This document shows, in pieces, positions 32,752 through 43,629 of a DNA stretch of 64,000 nt. Every line of letters starts with the position of its first letter. The stretch's first letter is position 1. A program made the position numbers and the translations under genes. The notes below the pieces were generated by a model. The model did not search any database, had not been told where the DNA came from, and saw only the letters and a list, made by a program, of their open reading frames with translations. Source of the DNA: Breviolum minutum Mf 1.05b.01. Taxonomy: Eukaryota > Sar > Dinophyceae > Suessiales > Symbiodiniaceae. The DNA lies in the NCBI GenBank assembly GCA_000507305.1, contig DF239089.1, positions 124,001 to 188,000 on the forward strand. Reading direction: 5' to 3'.

Positions 32752-33091
32752 GTGAAAACCACCTCAGAAGGTGATGGCTTCAGCGCTTCAGCATCTTGCC
32801 ATAAAGGGGGCGTTTTTTGACCCGTTTTTTTGTGTGACGGAAAATTATTTTCCGTTGAATCCTGGAAAAACTCAACGCAAACGGAGCTTGAATGGACCCT
32901 TGCATTTGACTAGTCACTGGGGTCTAATCCTTGCCACCTTACAACAACTTCATGGTACCGGGGGCCACACGAACATGTGCTTTAGTAGCAGAGTCCCAAA
33001 ATGGTTTCACATCAGATTTTTGAATTTCAAACTCAAGTATCCAGTATCCACATCAGTTTTTTGAGGTACTAAATTTTGGGTCACAATTTAG

Positions 33092-33178
33092 GAAAGGATT
33101 TTTCAAAAGGCAAAATTGAAACACGTTTTGGTAGGGTGAACGTTGAAGAGTGGGATCGGATGGTGGTGCATCCAAAAG
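33092..33178 (+). CDS. Candidate exon, unknown product
   Basis: Between CACAATTTAG and the donor AAAAG|GTGGTGG. After two leading bases it reads KDFSKGKIETRFGRVNVEEW then DRMVVHPK, leaving one base. The phase joins 33471-33521, and the intron between them would be 292 bp. Confidence 0.45.
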
Positions 33179-33470
33179 GTGGTGGCCAGGTGGGGCATCC
33201 TATCCCCCTGTGTAACAAAAACTACCACTCTTGCATGGTTCACATCAACGTGTTGCACGCCATTTCGTGGAGTGCCATGGTTTTTTTTTTTTTAACTGAG
33301 AACACATCCCGATTCCAAAACAACTTTTCTTGCGTGACATGTAATGGCCGCTAACCACCAAAGCTGTAGTATAGTGCCGCTGATACACTGAATTGGCCTG
33401 GTCTGAGGGGTTTTGGTGAAGATACGGTTTCCGGAACCAGGCCCAAGACATGGCTTTTTTGTTGACCCAG

Positions 33471-33521
33471 ATTTTCTCAAAGTTGCACCCATCCTCAACA
33501 CAGCGCCCCTTTTCCTTGAAG
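33471..33521 (+). CDS. Candidate exon, unknown product
   Basis: Between TTGACCCAG and the donor GAAG|GTGCAAG. It reads FLKVAPILNTAPLFLE. The phases fit the exon at 33092 on the left. Confidence 0.4.
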
Positions 33522-33909
33522 GTGCAAGAGACTCAGGGAAACAAATCGGAAGAGAATTCTAAAAGCACGGGTTTTCTTTCCTTTTTTCTCAAAACTCAGG
33601 ACACCACAACTCCCCACCGAAACTTTCAAAGACATGTAGTTTTAGAACTATACATAAACCCCAAAGTGAAAGATTGGCGGCCTTGATTTTCAAGACACAC
33701 TCCAAATTGGTCATTTTGTTTTGCGGGGTGGGGCTGACAAGGCTTGTGCCAATCAAATTCAACCCCAAATGCTTTCTCCACCACTTTTGAATGGGCCATT
33801 GCCCAGGCCTTTGCCGTGGAGTTGCAAAAGTTGTCGGAGGAGATGTAAGGGATAAGACTTCGAGTTTGTTGTTGGTACCTTTCGATGGCTTTATATCTGG
33901 TTTCATCAG

Positions 33910-33972
33910 ATATTTTGGGGTTGCACCAATTTTTTGGGAGGAATCCTCCGGAACCTCGCCACAATGTTCATG
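33910..33972 (+). CDS. Candidate exon, frame uncertain
   Basis: Between GGTTTCATCAG and ATG|GTAGGG. All three frames are open. One reads as a hydrophobic segment (IFWGCTNFLGGILRNLATMF). Another reads ILGLHQFFGRNPPEPRHNVH and would join the neighbouring block in frame with WVYEGQLVDFQRQRAKAR. A 112-codon minus-strand frame (33626-33964) overlaps it, so strand is also open to question. Confidence 0.35.
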
Positions 33973-34034
33973 GTAGGGTGCCTTAATATGTTTTTTTTGA
34001 TTTACGCTACGGTATATGAATATGTATACAGTAG

Positions 34035-34178
34035 TGTGGGTCTATGAAGGGCAGCTTGTGGATTTCCAACGTCAGAGGGCGAAAGCGCGAAAGTCTTCGA
34101 CCTGATTTTGGTCATCCCGAAAGTTGTGTGCCTCTTGAAATTCATCCGGAAACAACGAGAAACCCAGCAAAATTCGTG
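34035..34178 (+). CDS. Candidate exon, frame uncertain
   Basis: After GTATACAGTAG. One frame gives 48 codons starting CGSMKGSLWISNVRGRKRES up to a donor TTCGTG|GTTTGT. Another gives WVYEGQLVDFQRQRAKAR up to GCGAAA|GTCTTC. The block is GC-richer than its flanks. Confidence 0.4.
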
Positions 34179-34913
34179 GTTTGTACATGATGCGAGTGGC
34201 AAATCAATGGCGACCTTAGCGTAACCGCAAGTTTGTGCTTTAGTAAGTCAGTCCTGGACCTTCCATTTCGGGTGCCACATGGTTGCTAAAGGGGTGTCAA
34301 TTGAAAAACCCCTTAGGGTTTATGGAACCCTTGGAAGGTGCTGGGTAGTTCTCCATTTTTACTTGTGACATTTTTTGTGGGTTGGCTTTCGCTGATTGGC
34401 TTCTAGCCGCTGGGAGCTTCTACCCTGGTGGTCTTCCCGTAGAATTCCAAAGGGGGAACTGTTTTTTCAGGGCGATGATGAAGATGTAAGACTGATGGAA
34501 GATGGAAGATGGCAAAACATTAGGAGGTCACGTTTGGAAAAAAGTTTGGGGGTGGCCTCCCCCTAAGTTCGGTGTTTTCCTGGACCCCAAAAACAAACCT
34601 AAAATACCGTTCACCTCAGGAGGTATATATTTGGATGTCAAGGGAATCAGCCCTGAAATTCGGTAGCTGACTGACAACGTCGAAATGGAGCTTAAACCAT
34701 TTCGACTTGCTTCTGTTGAGGTGTTGAAGTCGTCTCGGAACCCTCGGTCGATTTTGTTGTGTTGTTTTGGGTGAATTTTTACGGATTCGACCAACCCATG
34801 AGTTTTCACAAGGCATTTTTGGTAGAAGATTTTTTTTCCTCACCATTTCACTCTCGCATCTCGAAGAAGCAAATCCAAATAAGTTGGGTTTTCATGGTGA
34901 AAACTGAGCTTTT

Positions 34914-35016
34914 CTTGGTGGTGGCAACTCAAATATGTTTTTTTTCACCCCGATCCTTGTGGAAGATGAACCCATTTTGACTCATATTTTTCAAAGGGGT
35001 TGAAACCACCAACCAG
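34914..35016. repeat. Foldback repeat, family E
   Basis: TTGGTGGTGGCAACTC at the left and GGTTGAAACCACCAACCAG at the right. Confidence 0.75.
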
Positions 35017-35299
35017 TTTTTCTTGGTGAAATCTTCACACATGTTTTTCATGGTACGATTCAACAAAACATGCCCGCAACGACCAATGTTTTGGGATGAA
35101 AGGTCGCATCAGATGATTTTGGATTTGGTCCCCCCAAATCCATTAGATCAATATATATTTCAATGTCAATACCCAAAACCAGCTATACAATCGTGATATG
35201 AAATAATATTTACAACATATCCGGGTTTGCTCCCCAAAAATTATTTCAATATTTTGGTTTCTAGCTTGCTGGGTTCGTGGAGGTTTGCGTATGAGGTTG

Positions 35300-35405
35300 C
35301 TCCCCCGAAAACTAACATGGAACCGAAAAAATGGAGATTTGTTTCAGATAATTTTCCTTTTCAAACATGTGATTTTCAGATGGACCATGTTAGTTTTCGG
35401 GGGTG
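35300..35405. repeat. Foldback repeat, family G (AACATGG subtype)
   Basis: CCCCCGAAAACTAACATGG and CCATGTTAGTTTTCGGGGG are exact complements. It is followed directly by a family D repeat. Confidence 0.8.
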
Positions 35406-35406
35406 A

Positions 35407-35519
35407 TACTGTTGATGGAAGAAATCTTGCACCACGTGGGATGGTGCTAAAACCTTGTAAGTAATGGGATAAACTACCAACCTCAACTGGTAAGCGCTGG
35501 ATCTCTGAACCATCAACAG
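35407..35519. repeat. Foldback repeat, family D
   Basis: ATACTGTTGATGGAAG at the left and ACCATCAACAGCTAT at the right, with GGGATAAACTACCAACCTCA inside as in other D copies. Confidence 0.8.
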
Positions 35520-35593
35520 CTATGTTTACCCAGTTTTGGTGACTGGGAAAACCGTCCAAGTCCCAACGAGCTTCCACTCCTTTGGTTTTCCAG

Positions 35594-35751
35594 GAGTGGT
35601 ATCGTCGCCTTGCACTACAACGCCGGGAGATTCAACGACAAATGAATCTGGATGAGGTGCATTTGAGAAACCAAACAACCCTTGTTGGTTACGGGGTCCA
35701 CCATAAGAACCGAAAGTTACATGGGAAAATCGGGCCCCTAAAGATTGAGAG
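35594..35751 (+). CDS. Candidate exon of the 35.6-57.9 kb gene
   Basis: Clear splice context: TTTGGTTTTCCAG before and GAGAG|GTAGCG after. It reads 52 whole codons, starting EWYRRLALQRREIQRQMNLD, and leaves two bases. It is rich in Arg/Gln and probably helical. A D repeat ends 74 bases upstream, within the presumed intron. The phase (two bases left) joins either 38494 or 42390. No family was recognised. Confidence 0.55.
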
Positions 35752-36140
35752 GTAGCGTTTGTCCCTTGGTGATGTAGGGTTTCTCCGATTTTTCAGGGTT
35801 GTTTCAGGTGATTTTGGCAAACCCTGGGTTAGGGTGTATAATAATTTGGGGATTATAATAAACCAAGTTATTATGACAGGACCAAGTTACTGGTGATTAT
35901 ATTAAGATCATAATTTTTCATAATACTACCAAGTTATTTGGGGACTATAAGGTTTAAACCATTATTCTTCAGGATTTTTTCAGGGGTTGTTTTTTTAGTT
36001 TTCGGGGGGAGTCATCATTTTTCGGGCAAATGATGAACGAACAGTTTTTTCCGCCAGCCTGGGAATTTCCGGTGATTTGTAAGGGAATCAGCCCCAAGAT
36101 GCACGAAACATTCAGGTTAGGAATTAGCTCGTAACTTGCC

Positions 36141-36273
36141 CACTTAGAGGTTCAGGATACTTATTAAGTGGATAGTAACCAGGGTTATAACCTCTATAAG
36201 TAGGTTATATGTCCTCTAACTAGGGTTCTAAACCTACATATAACCAGATACTAAGTATCCTGAACCTCTAAGC
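36141..36273. repeat. Foldback repeat, family L
   Basis: CTTAGAGGTTCAGGATACTT and AAGTATCCTGAACCTCTAAG are exact complements. Inner arms GTTATAACC and GGTTATATG also pair. A second copy is at 63349. Confidence 0.85.
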
Positions 36274-38300
36274 AGGAATCACAGAATTTCCTTATAGTCC
36301 AAATAACATCCCAGAGCCTCAAAAAGGCCAGGGCCCAGGGCCCATGGTTTACCCAATTCCTTCCTTGACTCTGCCATGCAAACCGTACTTTTTCCTATGT
36401 AATGATGTAAATGTGGTGGGATGTCAGGGATTTTTGACACTTAAAAATGACCAAAGAAAAAATTGCCTGAAGTGTAACTAGGATCGAGTAAATACTCAGA
36501 TTCTGTGTTAGTTAGGAGTAGTCAGGGATGTGTTACAGGCTACAGTGCCAAAATGTAGATGAGTAAAAGGCCCCTATCAGCTAATACTATACAGAACTGT
36601 ACCATGTACTTTGTGAGACAGCGTCATGCAAAAGTGATATGTTTTTCTCAAAGAAATTTGCACCCAATGCTTTCAGAAGTTTGGAGGTTTGGTTAAAACA
36701 TCATGTATGTAGCTTCAATCCAATTTTTTCAAACCCAGGGAAGGAAAGCCATTTTCAACACCAGCTGTTTTATTTGAATCTTTGTCGTGATGATCCTTTA
36801 AAGCGCCGACCCAAGAAAAAAACAACACCATTGTTCTTTCGGGATTTTCGAAGATCTTCGGAAATCGACGGCCTTTTGCTTGTTACACCCAGGAAAACTA
36901 ACATTTTGAACCCCCAACACTTGATGGTAGTTTGGTTTTTAAGATGGTTTTTCCAGCCGGGGCCAATTTTCGTTCACACAGGCCCCAACGATTTCATCAT
37001 TGTTCACCAGCTACTAAAATGTGAAGGGGTTCACACACAGCCCCCCCCCCTCAAATCAGGAGACCTTTGCGTCAGCGGGTACTGAACTCCCACACTTGGC
37101 ATCTGGGCGTTTGAAAAAACCTGCACGAAAACGTTTCTGAAACGTCTGGATGGTGACGAGAAAGGCTCAAGGTTTGATGGCTTTAAAAAATTCGGATGAA
37201 GAACTTGTCCCTGCCCAGCATGCTGGTGCCAAGTACCAAGATCATATTATATATTTTGAATGTGCCACTGCTACTTTTTGGAAGTAATAGCATCTGAAGG
37301 TTTATATAACAGTCATCTTCCAGATGAAGGTTAAGGTGGTGAATTTTTCATATCATAATTGTAGCACAGATACTGGTGGTGGGGGGGGGGAAATTGAAGC
37401 TTTAGTTCCCTAGAAGAATGTATCTAAATCTTCCCCGGAAACCCCAACCCAAAAGGACCTTCCGGAAGGAATGCGGGGTGACACCAACCCTACGAGGTCC
37501 AGGGAACCTGAAGTACAGCTGCCAAGACAGGGATCACGGACCTACATACAACATCCTGAATGTGCCTCTCTTACTTTAGGGAAGCACACCTAAGAGTGAC
37601 TATCAGCTCCCTTGTTTGTATCTTTGCTTTGTTTTTTGAGGTGATTTTTCTACCATGGGATTCATCACCATGAAAAACCCACCATTTTTGGGCGAAGATT
37701 TGAACATGCAGCAAATCCAAGTATGGCTATACAGCAAATCCAGGTCATGTATAGTCAATTCTATATTTGGGGGTTTCCTTGGTGGTACCCAACAACCATT
37801 GGTTTTCCTACTAAAAATGATCATTTTTGGGTGTTTTGGTACCACCATTTGGATGAATTTATGACCTTGACATCAATGTGATCTTCATGTCTCAATATGG
37901 GGAAACTTTTCTTTTAAACCGGAAATGGACTTGGAAACATTTCAACATCAATAGATACATGCATATATACATATGAAAAGATCCCCCCAAAATCCCCCCT
38001 AGGCTCAAAAACAGCAGCTGTTGTTCGTCGTTTTATTCTAAGGTAATTTCACCATATGTTTGGAACACACCCCTAAGCCTTTACCAACAGGCTATATTTT
38101 CAAAGGAATTCCTTTCATACCCGTATCTACGGGTGTGTTGTAATTTTCTCGGATTTATTTGGGTTGTTTGTATCCAATAAATCTCTAACAGGACCCACGG
38201 TCCACGGACCCCGAAAAAACCTGAGTACCTAATAGCTCAATCGCAACTTGCTTAGGGGGTCAGTCGGGTTCAGGTCCCATTCAATTTTTGATGGATTCCT
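36274..38300. other. Intron or spacer, nothing firm
   Basis: No exon with good splice sites was recognised. A short frame near 37120-37180 (LKRLDGDEKGSRFDGF) looks mildly EF-hand-like but has no acceptor. Confidence 0.35.
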
Positions 38301-38425
38301 GGAACCCCAAGGCCAACCATTTATTTCAATGGATGTTTGGTGATTTCCAACCATTTTTTACATAAAGATTTGGTTCATCATCCAATTGAAACATCCATCT
38401 ACAAAAGGTTGGCCTTGGGGTTTCA
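38301..38425. repeat. Foldback repeat, family N
   Basis: CCCCAAGGCCAACCATT and AAGGTTGGCCTTGGGG pair. Inner TCAATGGATGTTTGG pairs with CAATTGAAACATCCATC. A related copy is at 59281. Confidence 0.7.
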
Positions 38426-38493
38426 GGTTGTATCTTTGTTGGGTCCGTTTTGGACCAGCATTTCCTCCAACCCAACCTTTGGCACCAAAAAAG

Positions 38494-38543
38494 ATTTGCA
38501 ACCCTCGAGGACGAGATCTTTCGACGTGTATCCGAGGGGAAAG
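38494..38543 (+). CDS. Candidate exon, possible EF-hand-like sequence
   Basis: After CACCAAAAAAG. It reads FATLEDEIFRRVSEGK up to GGGAAAG|GTTATT. Without splicing the frame continues GYLDRNEAIRK and stops just before a family C repeat. The combined reading resembles half an EF-hand. The phase (one base in, one out) fits after 35594-35751. Confidence 0.35.
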
Positions 38544-38586
38544 GTTATTTGGATCGAAATGAGGCCATCCGAAAATAGATTTTTTC

Positions 38587-38685
38587 CAGGTGATTCAAAA
38601 TGACCTTTTCATCCCCTATTTGGAGGTCACTTAACCATTTAAAGGGTCACTTAACCGTCCCAAAAAGGTCACAAAGAATTGCCAG
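38587..38685 (+). repeat. Foldback repeat, family C
   Basis: CCAGGTGATTCAAAATGACC at the left and AAGAATTGCCAGG at the right, so both ends carry splice-like AG dinucleotides. Confidence 0.8.
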
Positions 38686-38825
38686 GTTGTTGACTCAAAA
38701 ATGGATCGAGGTTTTCATCCAATGATTTTCCCCATTTTTTTGAGAGATGTTTTGAAAAGGTGAACCAGCTGTCAATATTCAGGCATGTAATGAATTGGTG
38801 GTTTGGGTCCTTTGGTAGATACCCA

Positions 38826-38943
38826 CCAGGTGATTCAAGGAAAGTGACCTTTTTTGTTATCCCCGTATCATTGGAGGTCACTTGGAACCTTAGAAAGGAT
38901 CACTTAACCATCCAAGAAAAAGGTCACCAGCAGAATTGCCAGG
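38826..38943 (+). repeat. Foldback repeat, family C
   Basis: CCAGGTGATTCAAGGAAAGT at the left and GTCACCAGCAGAATTGCCAG at the right. Confidence 0.8.
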
Positions 38944-39078
38944 GAAATGCTTCGCTGCGCTGGTGATATTTTTTTTGTCACAAAAGAGACATCTTCTTAA
39001 GGTGAAGTTTTTTCACAGCAAGTTGTTTTTTTCCCCCGGGAAAATTAGGCCAAATTTTGTCACCCCAAAGGGTTTTTT

Positions 39079-39178
39079 TTAAAGAAATCCTGCACCAGTT
39101 GATATGTAGTATATCCCATTGTTTACAGGGTTTTGTACATCCCAGGTGGTTGTTTGGGGTTTCTTCCATCAACAGTAT
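39079..39178. repeat. Foldback repeat, family D, left end eroded
   Basis: AAAGAAATCCTGCACCAGTT at the left. ATCCCAGGTGGTTGTTTGGG then TTCTTCCATCAACAGTA at the right. Confidence 0.65.
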
Positions 39179-39420
39179 TTTCGGAGAAAATTGGTTTTTC
39201 AAGGGGTTTTTAGCTCGCTTTTTCAAACTTCAGGGGAGGCTATGATGATTTTAACTAGCACAAGAGGACCTGAGGGTCGTGGGTGAAGGGGTTACCCATG
39301 GAGGTCCGCGGGGTTGATAGTAAGATTATATAACTGGTGGATTTCAAGTACTCAGTTTCAGACAGAGAGTCAAACCCGATTTTTTTCATCAGACAGCGGT
39401 TTTTTCGTGCATCTACATGT

Positions 39421-39792
39421 TCATATATTGCACGTCAAAAAAAACAGTAAACCCTTTTCGCACCTAAACAACTTCATCTGAGTCAGGTGACCAGACCGAT
39501 CTAGAAGTTTTGTCGAATGATTTTTGCTTCTGTTTTTGGTTGGCAATTCTGTGATGTTGCCAGAAAAGCCCTTGAGATTCGTTTCTTCCATATCATCATG
39601 TTTGTTTAATGCAATAATTTCATGCGCAATCTTTTGTTTTCCATGATTTTTCGTTAAAAAGACTCGAATAACCGACTGATTTTTTCCGCCCTTCCGCAAG
39701 GCGGAGAAGCTCTTTGATGAGTTGGGGGTTGGGGACGTCTCAGAAATGCTCCCGTTTTGTTGAACGGGAGCGCTGCTGTTCGTTGATTGCAT
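39421..39792 (-). CDS. Minus-strand ORF, unknown product
   Basis: A 123-codon frame with a true ATG (MQSTNSSAPVQQNGSISETS). It is hydrophilic and Ser/Asn/Lys rich with no recognised domain. It lies between a C repeat and spacer, opposite to the proposed main gene. It may be chance. Confidence 0.3.
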   Translation of the reverse strand: MQSTNSSAPVQQNGSISETSPTPNSSKSFSALRKGGKNQSVIRVFLTKNHGKQKIAHEIIALNKHDDMEETNLKGFSGNITELPTKNRSKNHSTKLLDRSGHLTQMKLFRCEKGLLFFLTCNI

Positions 39793-39839
39793 GATGAATT
39801 CAACCCAATATGTTCCGTTGGTTAATTCTGTTTAAATCG

Positions 39840-39955
39840 GTGATTCAAGCCGTGACCTTTTCATCCCCGATCGTTGGAGGTCACTTGTGACCCTTAAAAG
39901 GGTCACGTTTTCACCATCCCAAAAAGGTCACTTTCAATCACCAGGTTGATGTTTT
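39840..39955. repeat. Foldback repeat, family C
   Basis: GGTGATTCAAGCCGTGACC at the left and AAAGGTCACTTTCAATCACC at the right. This copy has nearly symmetrical arms. Confidence 0.75.
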
Positions 39956-40186
39956 TCTTTTCATGTCATGAAATTTTTTTCTTCCCCAAAAATGGTGATT
40001 GCTCAGCAATTCTTGGGCTGCGCCCCAAAATGAACTTGGGATTCTTGGATCGGGCGTTTTTGTTTTCCGCATGGATACCTCCACGGAAAAGGTAAACAAA
40101 TGAAAGGCTTTGTGATCAACAGTAGCATAGGAGAAGCCACAAATTGACAAAGCAACACATTTTGTTATGGCAAGAATAAAAGTTCT

Positions 40187-40293
40187 ACACCCCTGAAGTT
40201 TAACATGGTTCACCTGAAAATACTCCCTTGGAAAAGGAGATTCCTTTTGGAAAACCATCATTTTCAGGTTCCATGTTTAACTTTTGGGGGGCT
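40187..40293. repeat. Foldback repeat, family G
   Basis: ACACCCCTGAAGTTTAACATGG at the left and CCATGTTTAACTTTTGGGGG at the right. Confidence 0.75.
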
Positions 40294-40296
40294 AAT

Positions 40297-40392
40297 ATAT
40301 ACCTAGAACCCAAATGGACCATATTTTTGAAGGTCAACCCCCAAAACAAGGCCTTTTCCAATCAAAACAGGGGTCATTTGGGTTCCAGGTAT
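40297..40392. repeat. Foldback repeat, family H
   Basis: ACCTAGAACCCAAATGGACC at the left and GGTCATTTGGGTTCCAGGT at the right. It abuts the preceding G repeat. Confidence 0.8.
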
Positions 40393-40689
40393 CCCTACTT
40401 ATTACTTAAGTCTCATATACATTGTGGGGCCTTCCTAAACCTTGGTTCGAAAACATGCGAAAACTATTGGCCCCATTCCAGGGCACCCGAAAAAAGTTGA
40501 GTTCCATGGACTCCCCTTGAGAAAAAGGAAAGAATGTTTTCTTCTGAACTACCCAACACACACACACACACATGCTTGTATATTACCTTTTTTTCCATAG
40601 AATCCATGAGACTGGTATATTTACCATCGAATCATTTAGCATAAAAAAGCAACCAAATATAGGTGAATACCAAAAAAAAACATATATCT

Positions 40690-40785
40690 ATATCTATATA
40701 CACCTACATATACACCTACATATACATCTACATATACATATTACATATTACAAATTACATATTACAAATTACATATTACATATTT
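40690..40785. repeat. AT-rich microsatellite
   Basis: Tandem TACATATACACC and ATTACATATTACAAATT units. A short (CA)n lies at 40558-40573. Confidence 0.7.
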
Positions 40786-41031
40786 GATAAAGATACTTAA
40801 ACATTTCTCCAACCAGGATTCCGCCGTGTTTTTTTTTCCTCCCATGACTTAACCAAGTTGAGGCACGAGGCAAAAACCCATGGCAATCTCACCTCTTCGG
40901 CACCCCGAGGTGGTTCCACATTCCTTGATGCAGAAACGGAAGGTGAGGTCGGTTTTTTGTTGAAGAATTCTGCTGACCTTTTTTTTTGAGGGGGTGGTTA
41001 ACAAAAAACCCTGAGGTCTTTTTGGAAAAGG

Positions 41032-41128
41032 TTGGTTGTGTTGGTTGGTTGGTTGGTTGGTTGGTTGGTTGGTTGGTTGGGTGGTTGGTTGGTTGGTTGG
41101 TTGTGTTGGTTGGTTGGTTGGTTGTTTA
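41032..41128. repeat. (GGTT)n microsatellite
   Basis: Roughly twenty GGTT units, interrupted twice by GTGTTGGTT or GGGTGG. Confidence 0.85.
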
Positions 41129-41436
41129 AGTTTGAAGCGACCTCCAACAACACTTGGATTTTGGTTTTTGTATCATAAACGATGTTTTTTTTAACGGATA
41201 AATTATTATTTCATCTGATTCATGGAAAAAAAACACCCATCATAAATTGGAACTTTTTTTGTTTAGCTCTTTTTTTTCCAAGCACTTTCACAGCACATCC
41301 TTCAGAAAAGCTGCTAAAACCCGGACTTTTGGTCCGTGGTTGTTTTGGAGTGAACTTGAAGGTTGGATGCTTCAAAAAAAAACATGGTCGTTTGGTGACC
41401 CCAAAAAAGGTAGGTTGCTTTGGTGACCCTGCAAAT

Positions 41437-42003
41437 ATACCCCTCCCTGAAACTAACAGCAAGGAATTTCAGCCCTGAAAATAGGCCTTTTGTCCTCCAA
41501 ATTGGTGGGTCCACAAAATCTCCAGTTTCGGAAGCATCAAGTTGAGGAGTCTCTGTTTTTTTTTTGTGACGATTTATGAACCCCCCATTCCCTTCATGGT
41601 CGGATTTTTTTGCTAGAATAATCGATGGGAATCCATGGGATTTTCGTGGCTGTCAATGATTAGTTTGAAGAACGAAGACCTTGGATGATTTTGCCCCAAA
41701 AACATGAGCTTGGCTATATGAGTGGCGATTCGAACTGGGGGTTATATGTCAAAAAACATATAGTCAGGAAATATCTTGAAGTTGTCTTTTGCCACACTTA
41801 AGACTTAGTAGCAAGCAACTCTTCTAGAGATCATCCAAGCATCGGGCAAAAGATGCCACCTCAGAGGTTCCAAACCCTTTTTTTGGGGTTTGGTGTGGCT
41901 ACAGGGAACATGCTCTAGGCATGTTCTTTTTTTTTAAAAACATATTTTTTGGGGACAAAAGGCCTATTTTCAGAGGTGAACTTGCTGTTAGTTTCAGGGA
42001 TGC
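41437..42003. repeat. Pair of inverted family R arms
   Basis: CTCCCTGAAACTAACAGCAA with CCTGAAAATAGGCCTTTTGTC at 41437-41492 is the complement of GACAAAAGGCCTATTTTCAG with TTGCTGTTAGTTTCAGGGA at 41951-42003. They are either two half-elements or one element with about 55 bp TIRs and a 460 bp interior. Confidence 0.6.
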
Positions 42004-42389
42004 TACGAGCTCCCCTGCAAGTGTTTAACAACTTTCCCTTCAGGATTGGTGGAGTTAAACCATTTCCTACAGGGTATCGAATTCCACACCACTCCCCCCG
42101 TTTTTTGCGCTCCGGCAAGTCAAAACGGGTACTCCTGGCTCCTTTTGGGATGGAGTATATTAATTATATGAAAACGTTGTTTTTTCTTCCGCAAGGAACT
42201 TTTACCATGGTTGAAAGGTTTGAAGTACAAGTAAATTCAGTTTGAAAGAACTCTAAGGTAATTGCTGTTTGAAGTAATTATAGGTAACTTCGGTATACTA
42301 CTATCTCTTTTCATTTTTCTGATCAATTTTGCTTTCTGGTGTTTCACCCACCCTTGGACACTCCAAACGTGCTCCCCGGAATTTCGCAG

Positions 42390-42474
42390 TCGTTTTCCCC
42401 CGCCAAACTTCCGACAGACCTTGGGTTTTTTGAACGAACAGCGACGCTACGACTTTGCATCCTTCGTGAAGTTG
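42390..42474 (+). CDS. Candidate exon of the 35.6-57.9 kb gene
   Basis: After GGAATTTCGCAG and before the donor AAGTTG|GTGCCT. One leading base completes the two left by 35594-35751 (AG plus T). It reads RFPPPNFRQTLGFLNEQRRY then DFASFVKL. Another frame is also open, but this one has the more usual codon mix. Confidence 0.5.
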
Positions 42475-42740
42475 GTGCCTTTTTTTTTGGGCGGTTTGTG
42501 GTTTCCAACGACTGGTGGGTTGGAGCATAAAAATCTTGTAGAACAGTGACACTAAGAACAACAAAGCAGCCAACCTGGAAAATTGAAAACATACAAAAAG
42601 TACCACCTGGACAACCAGTTGCGACTTTAATTTTCATCCACAAAAAAAAAACCCTAAAACCAGTGTTTTCCAGTTGCCTCAAAAAAATGGTACAACATCC
42701 TAGGTTTTCCAGGCACTATTTTTTTTCAACAAGGCAACAG

Positions 42741-42830
42741 TTGGATGGAAATAGCTTTAGTTTTGAGGGGTTCCAAGGCCTTGATGGATATTCTTCACGT
42801 CGCAACTTTCAACGGCTGGAACTTCCGCAG
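42741..42830 (+). CDS. Candidate exon of the 35.6-57.9 kb gene
   Basis: Between AAGGCAACAG and the donor CCGCAG|GTAGGT. Thirty whole codons read LDGNSFSFEGFQGLDGYSSR then RNFQRLELPQ. The phase is zero at both ends and agrees with the neighbouring exons. DGNSFSFEGF recalls the end of an EF-hand loop but lacks the full consensus. Confidence 0.5.
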
Positions 42831-42963
42831 GTAGGTTCTTCTAAGAAGGTCGAAGTCGCCCTCTCCCTGAAACTAACAAATCGCGGTCCCTAAAAACCTG
42901 GGCCTTGAAAGCCCCAAAAGGAAAGGAGGAAGTCTCGCTTTAGCACCATTTTTTTTGGTGGGT

Positions 42964-43100
42964 AACTTGGATGTCCCGTTGGAAGTGGATGGATCAAAGG
43001 TGATCGGATCAGTGGGTAGTTATAACCGCAATGTACCCCATTTATAAGTTTGTTATAACCCACTTACTAACCTTTGACTAACTTCCTGGGATATCCAAGA
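42964..43100. repeat. Foldback repeat, family A
   Basis: ACTTGGATGTCCCGTTGGAA at the left and CTTCCTGGGATATCCAAG at the right. Inner GGTTATAAC arms pair. Confidence 0.8.
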
Positions 43101-43375
43101 AGATGTTAAGTTTTAGGGAGTGTAACTTGACAAAACTTCAAGTTTCAATCGCTAAAACCTGACGTTTTTTTTTGGAATACTTTGCCTGGAACTCCAAACA
43201 AGCACGGATGTTTGGTTATTTCCAACCATTTCTTATCGAAAGACTTGGTTCATAATCTAATAAAAACAATCATTTTGATAGAATCATTTAGGTTCCAGGT
43301 ATGAATATAATCGTATAAATAGGTACAACTTCAAGTTTCCAGGGTTTTTTCTTGATGGTTCCAAATGGCTCATAC

Positions 43376-43462
43376 TGTTGATGGAGAAAGTGCGGCTAAC
43401 CAGTTAATAGGTACTTTATCCCATTATCCCAGGTGATGCAGGATTTCTTCCATCAACTGTCT
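43376..43462. repeat. Foldback repeat, family D
   Basis: ACTGTTGATGGAGAAAG at the left and TTCTTCCATCAACTGT at the right. Confidence 0.75.
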
Positions 43463-43471
43463 TGGAAGTAC

Positions 43472-43629
43472 CACCAAGACATTTTCAATTCGGGGAGTCC
43501 ATTTTTTGGAACTAAGCTTGGCAAATCTTTGGTACAGTAGTCCCTTATACATCTTATACCCGAACTTAGCCCCATTGGATTTGTCGTTTTTTTTTAAATG
43601 TAACTCAATAAAAGTTAGACTTTTGCCAC
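43472..43629 (-). CDS. Candidate antisense exon between C and D repeats
   Basis: On the minus strand the remnant of a family C repeat ends GCAGAATTGCCAG. The next base starts a frame reading KSLTFIELHLKKNDKSNGAK then FGYKMYKGLLYQRFAKLSSK. A donor-like GTACTTCC follows, and the D repeat starts ten bases later. It lies inside an intron of the proposed plus-strand gene. It could be a nested gene piece or a duplicated fragment. Confidence 0.35.

Noticed and set aside
41735-41760. tRNA B-box-like GTTCGAATC on the minus strand
   Set aside because: No A-box, acceptor stem or cloverleaf could be formed around it.
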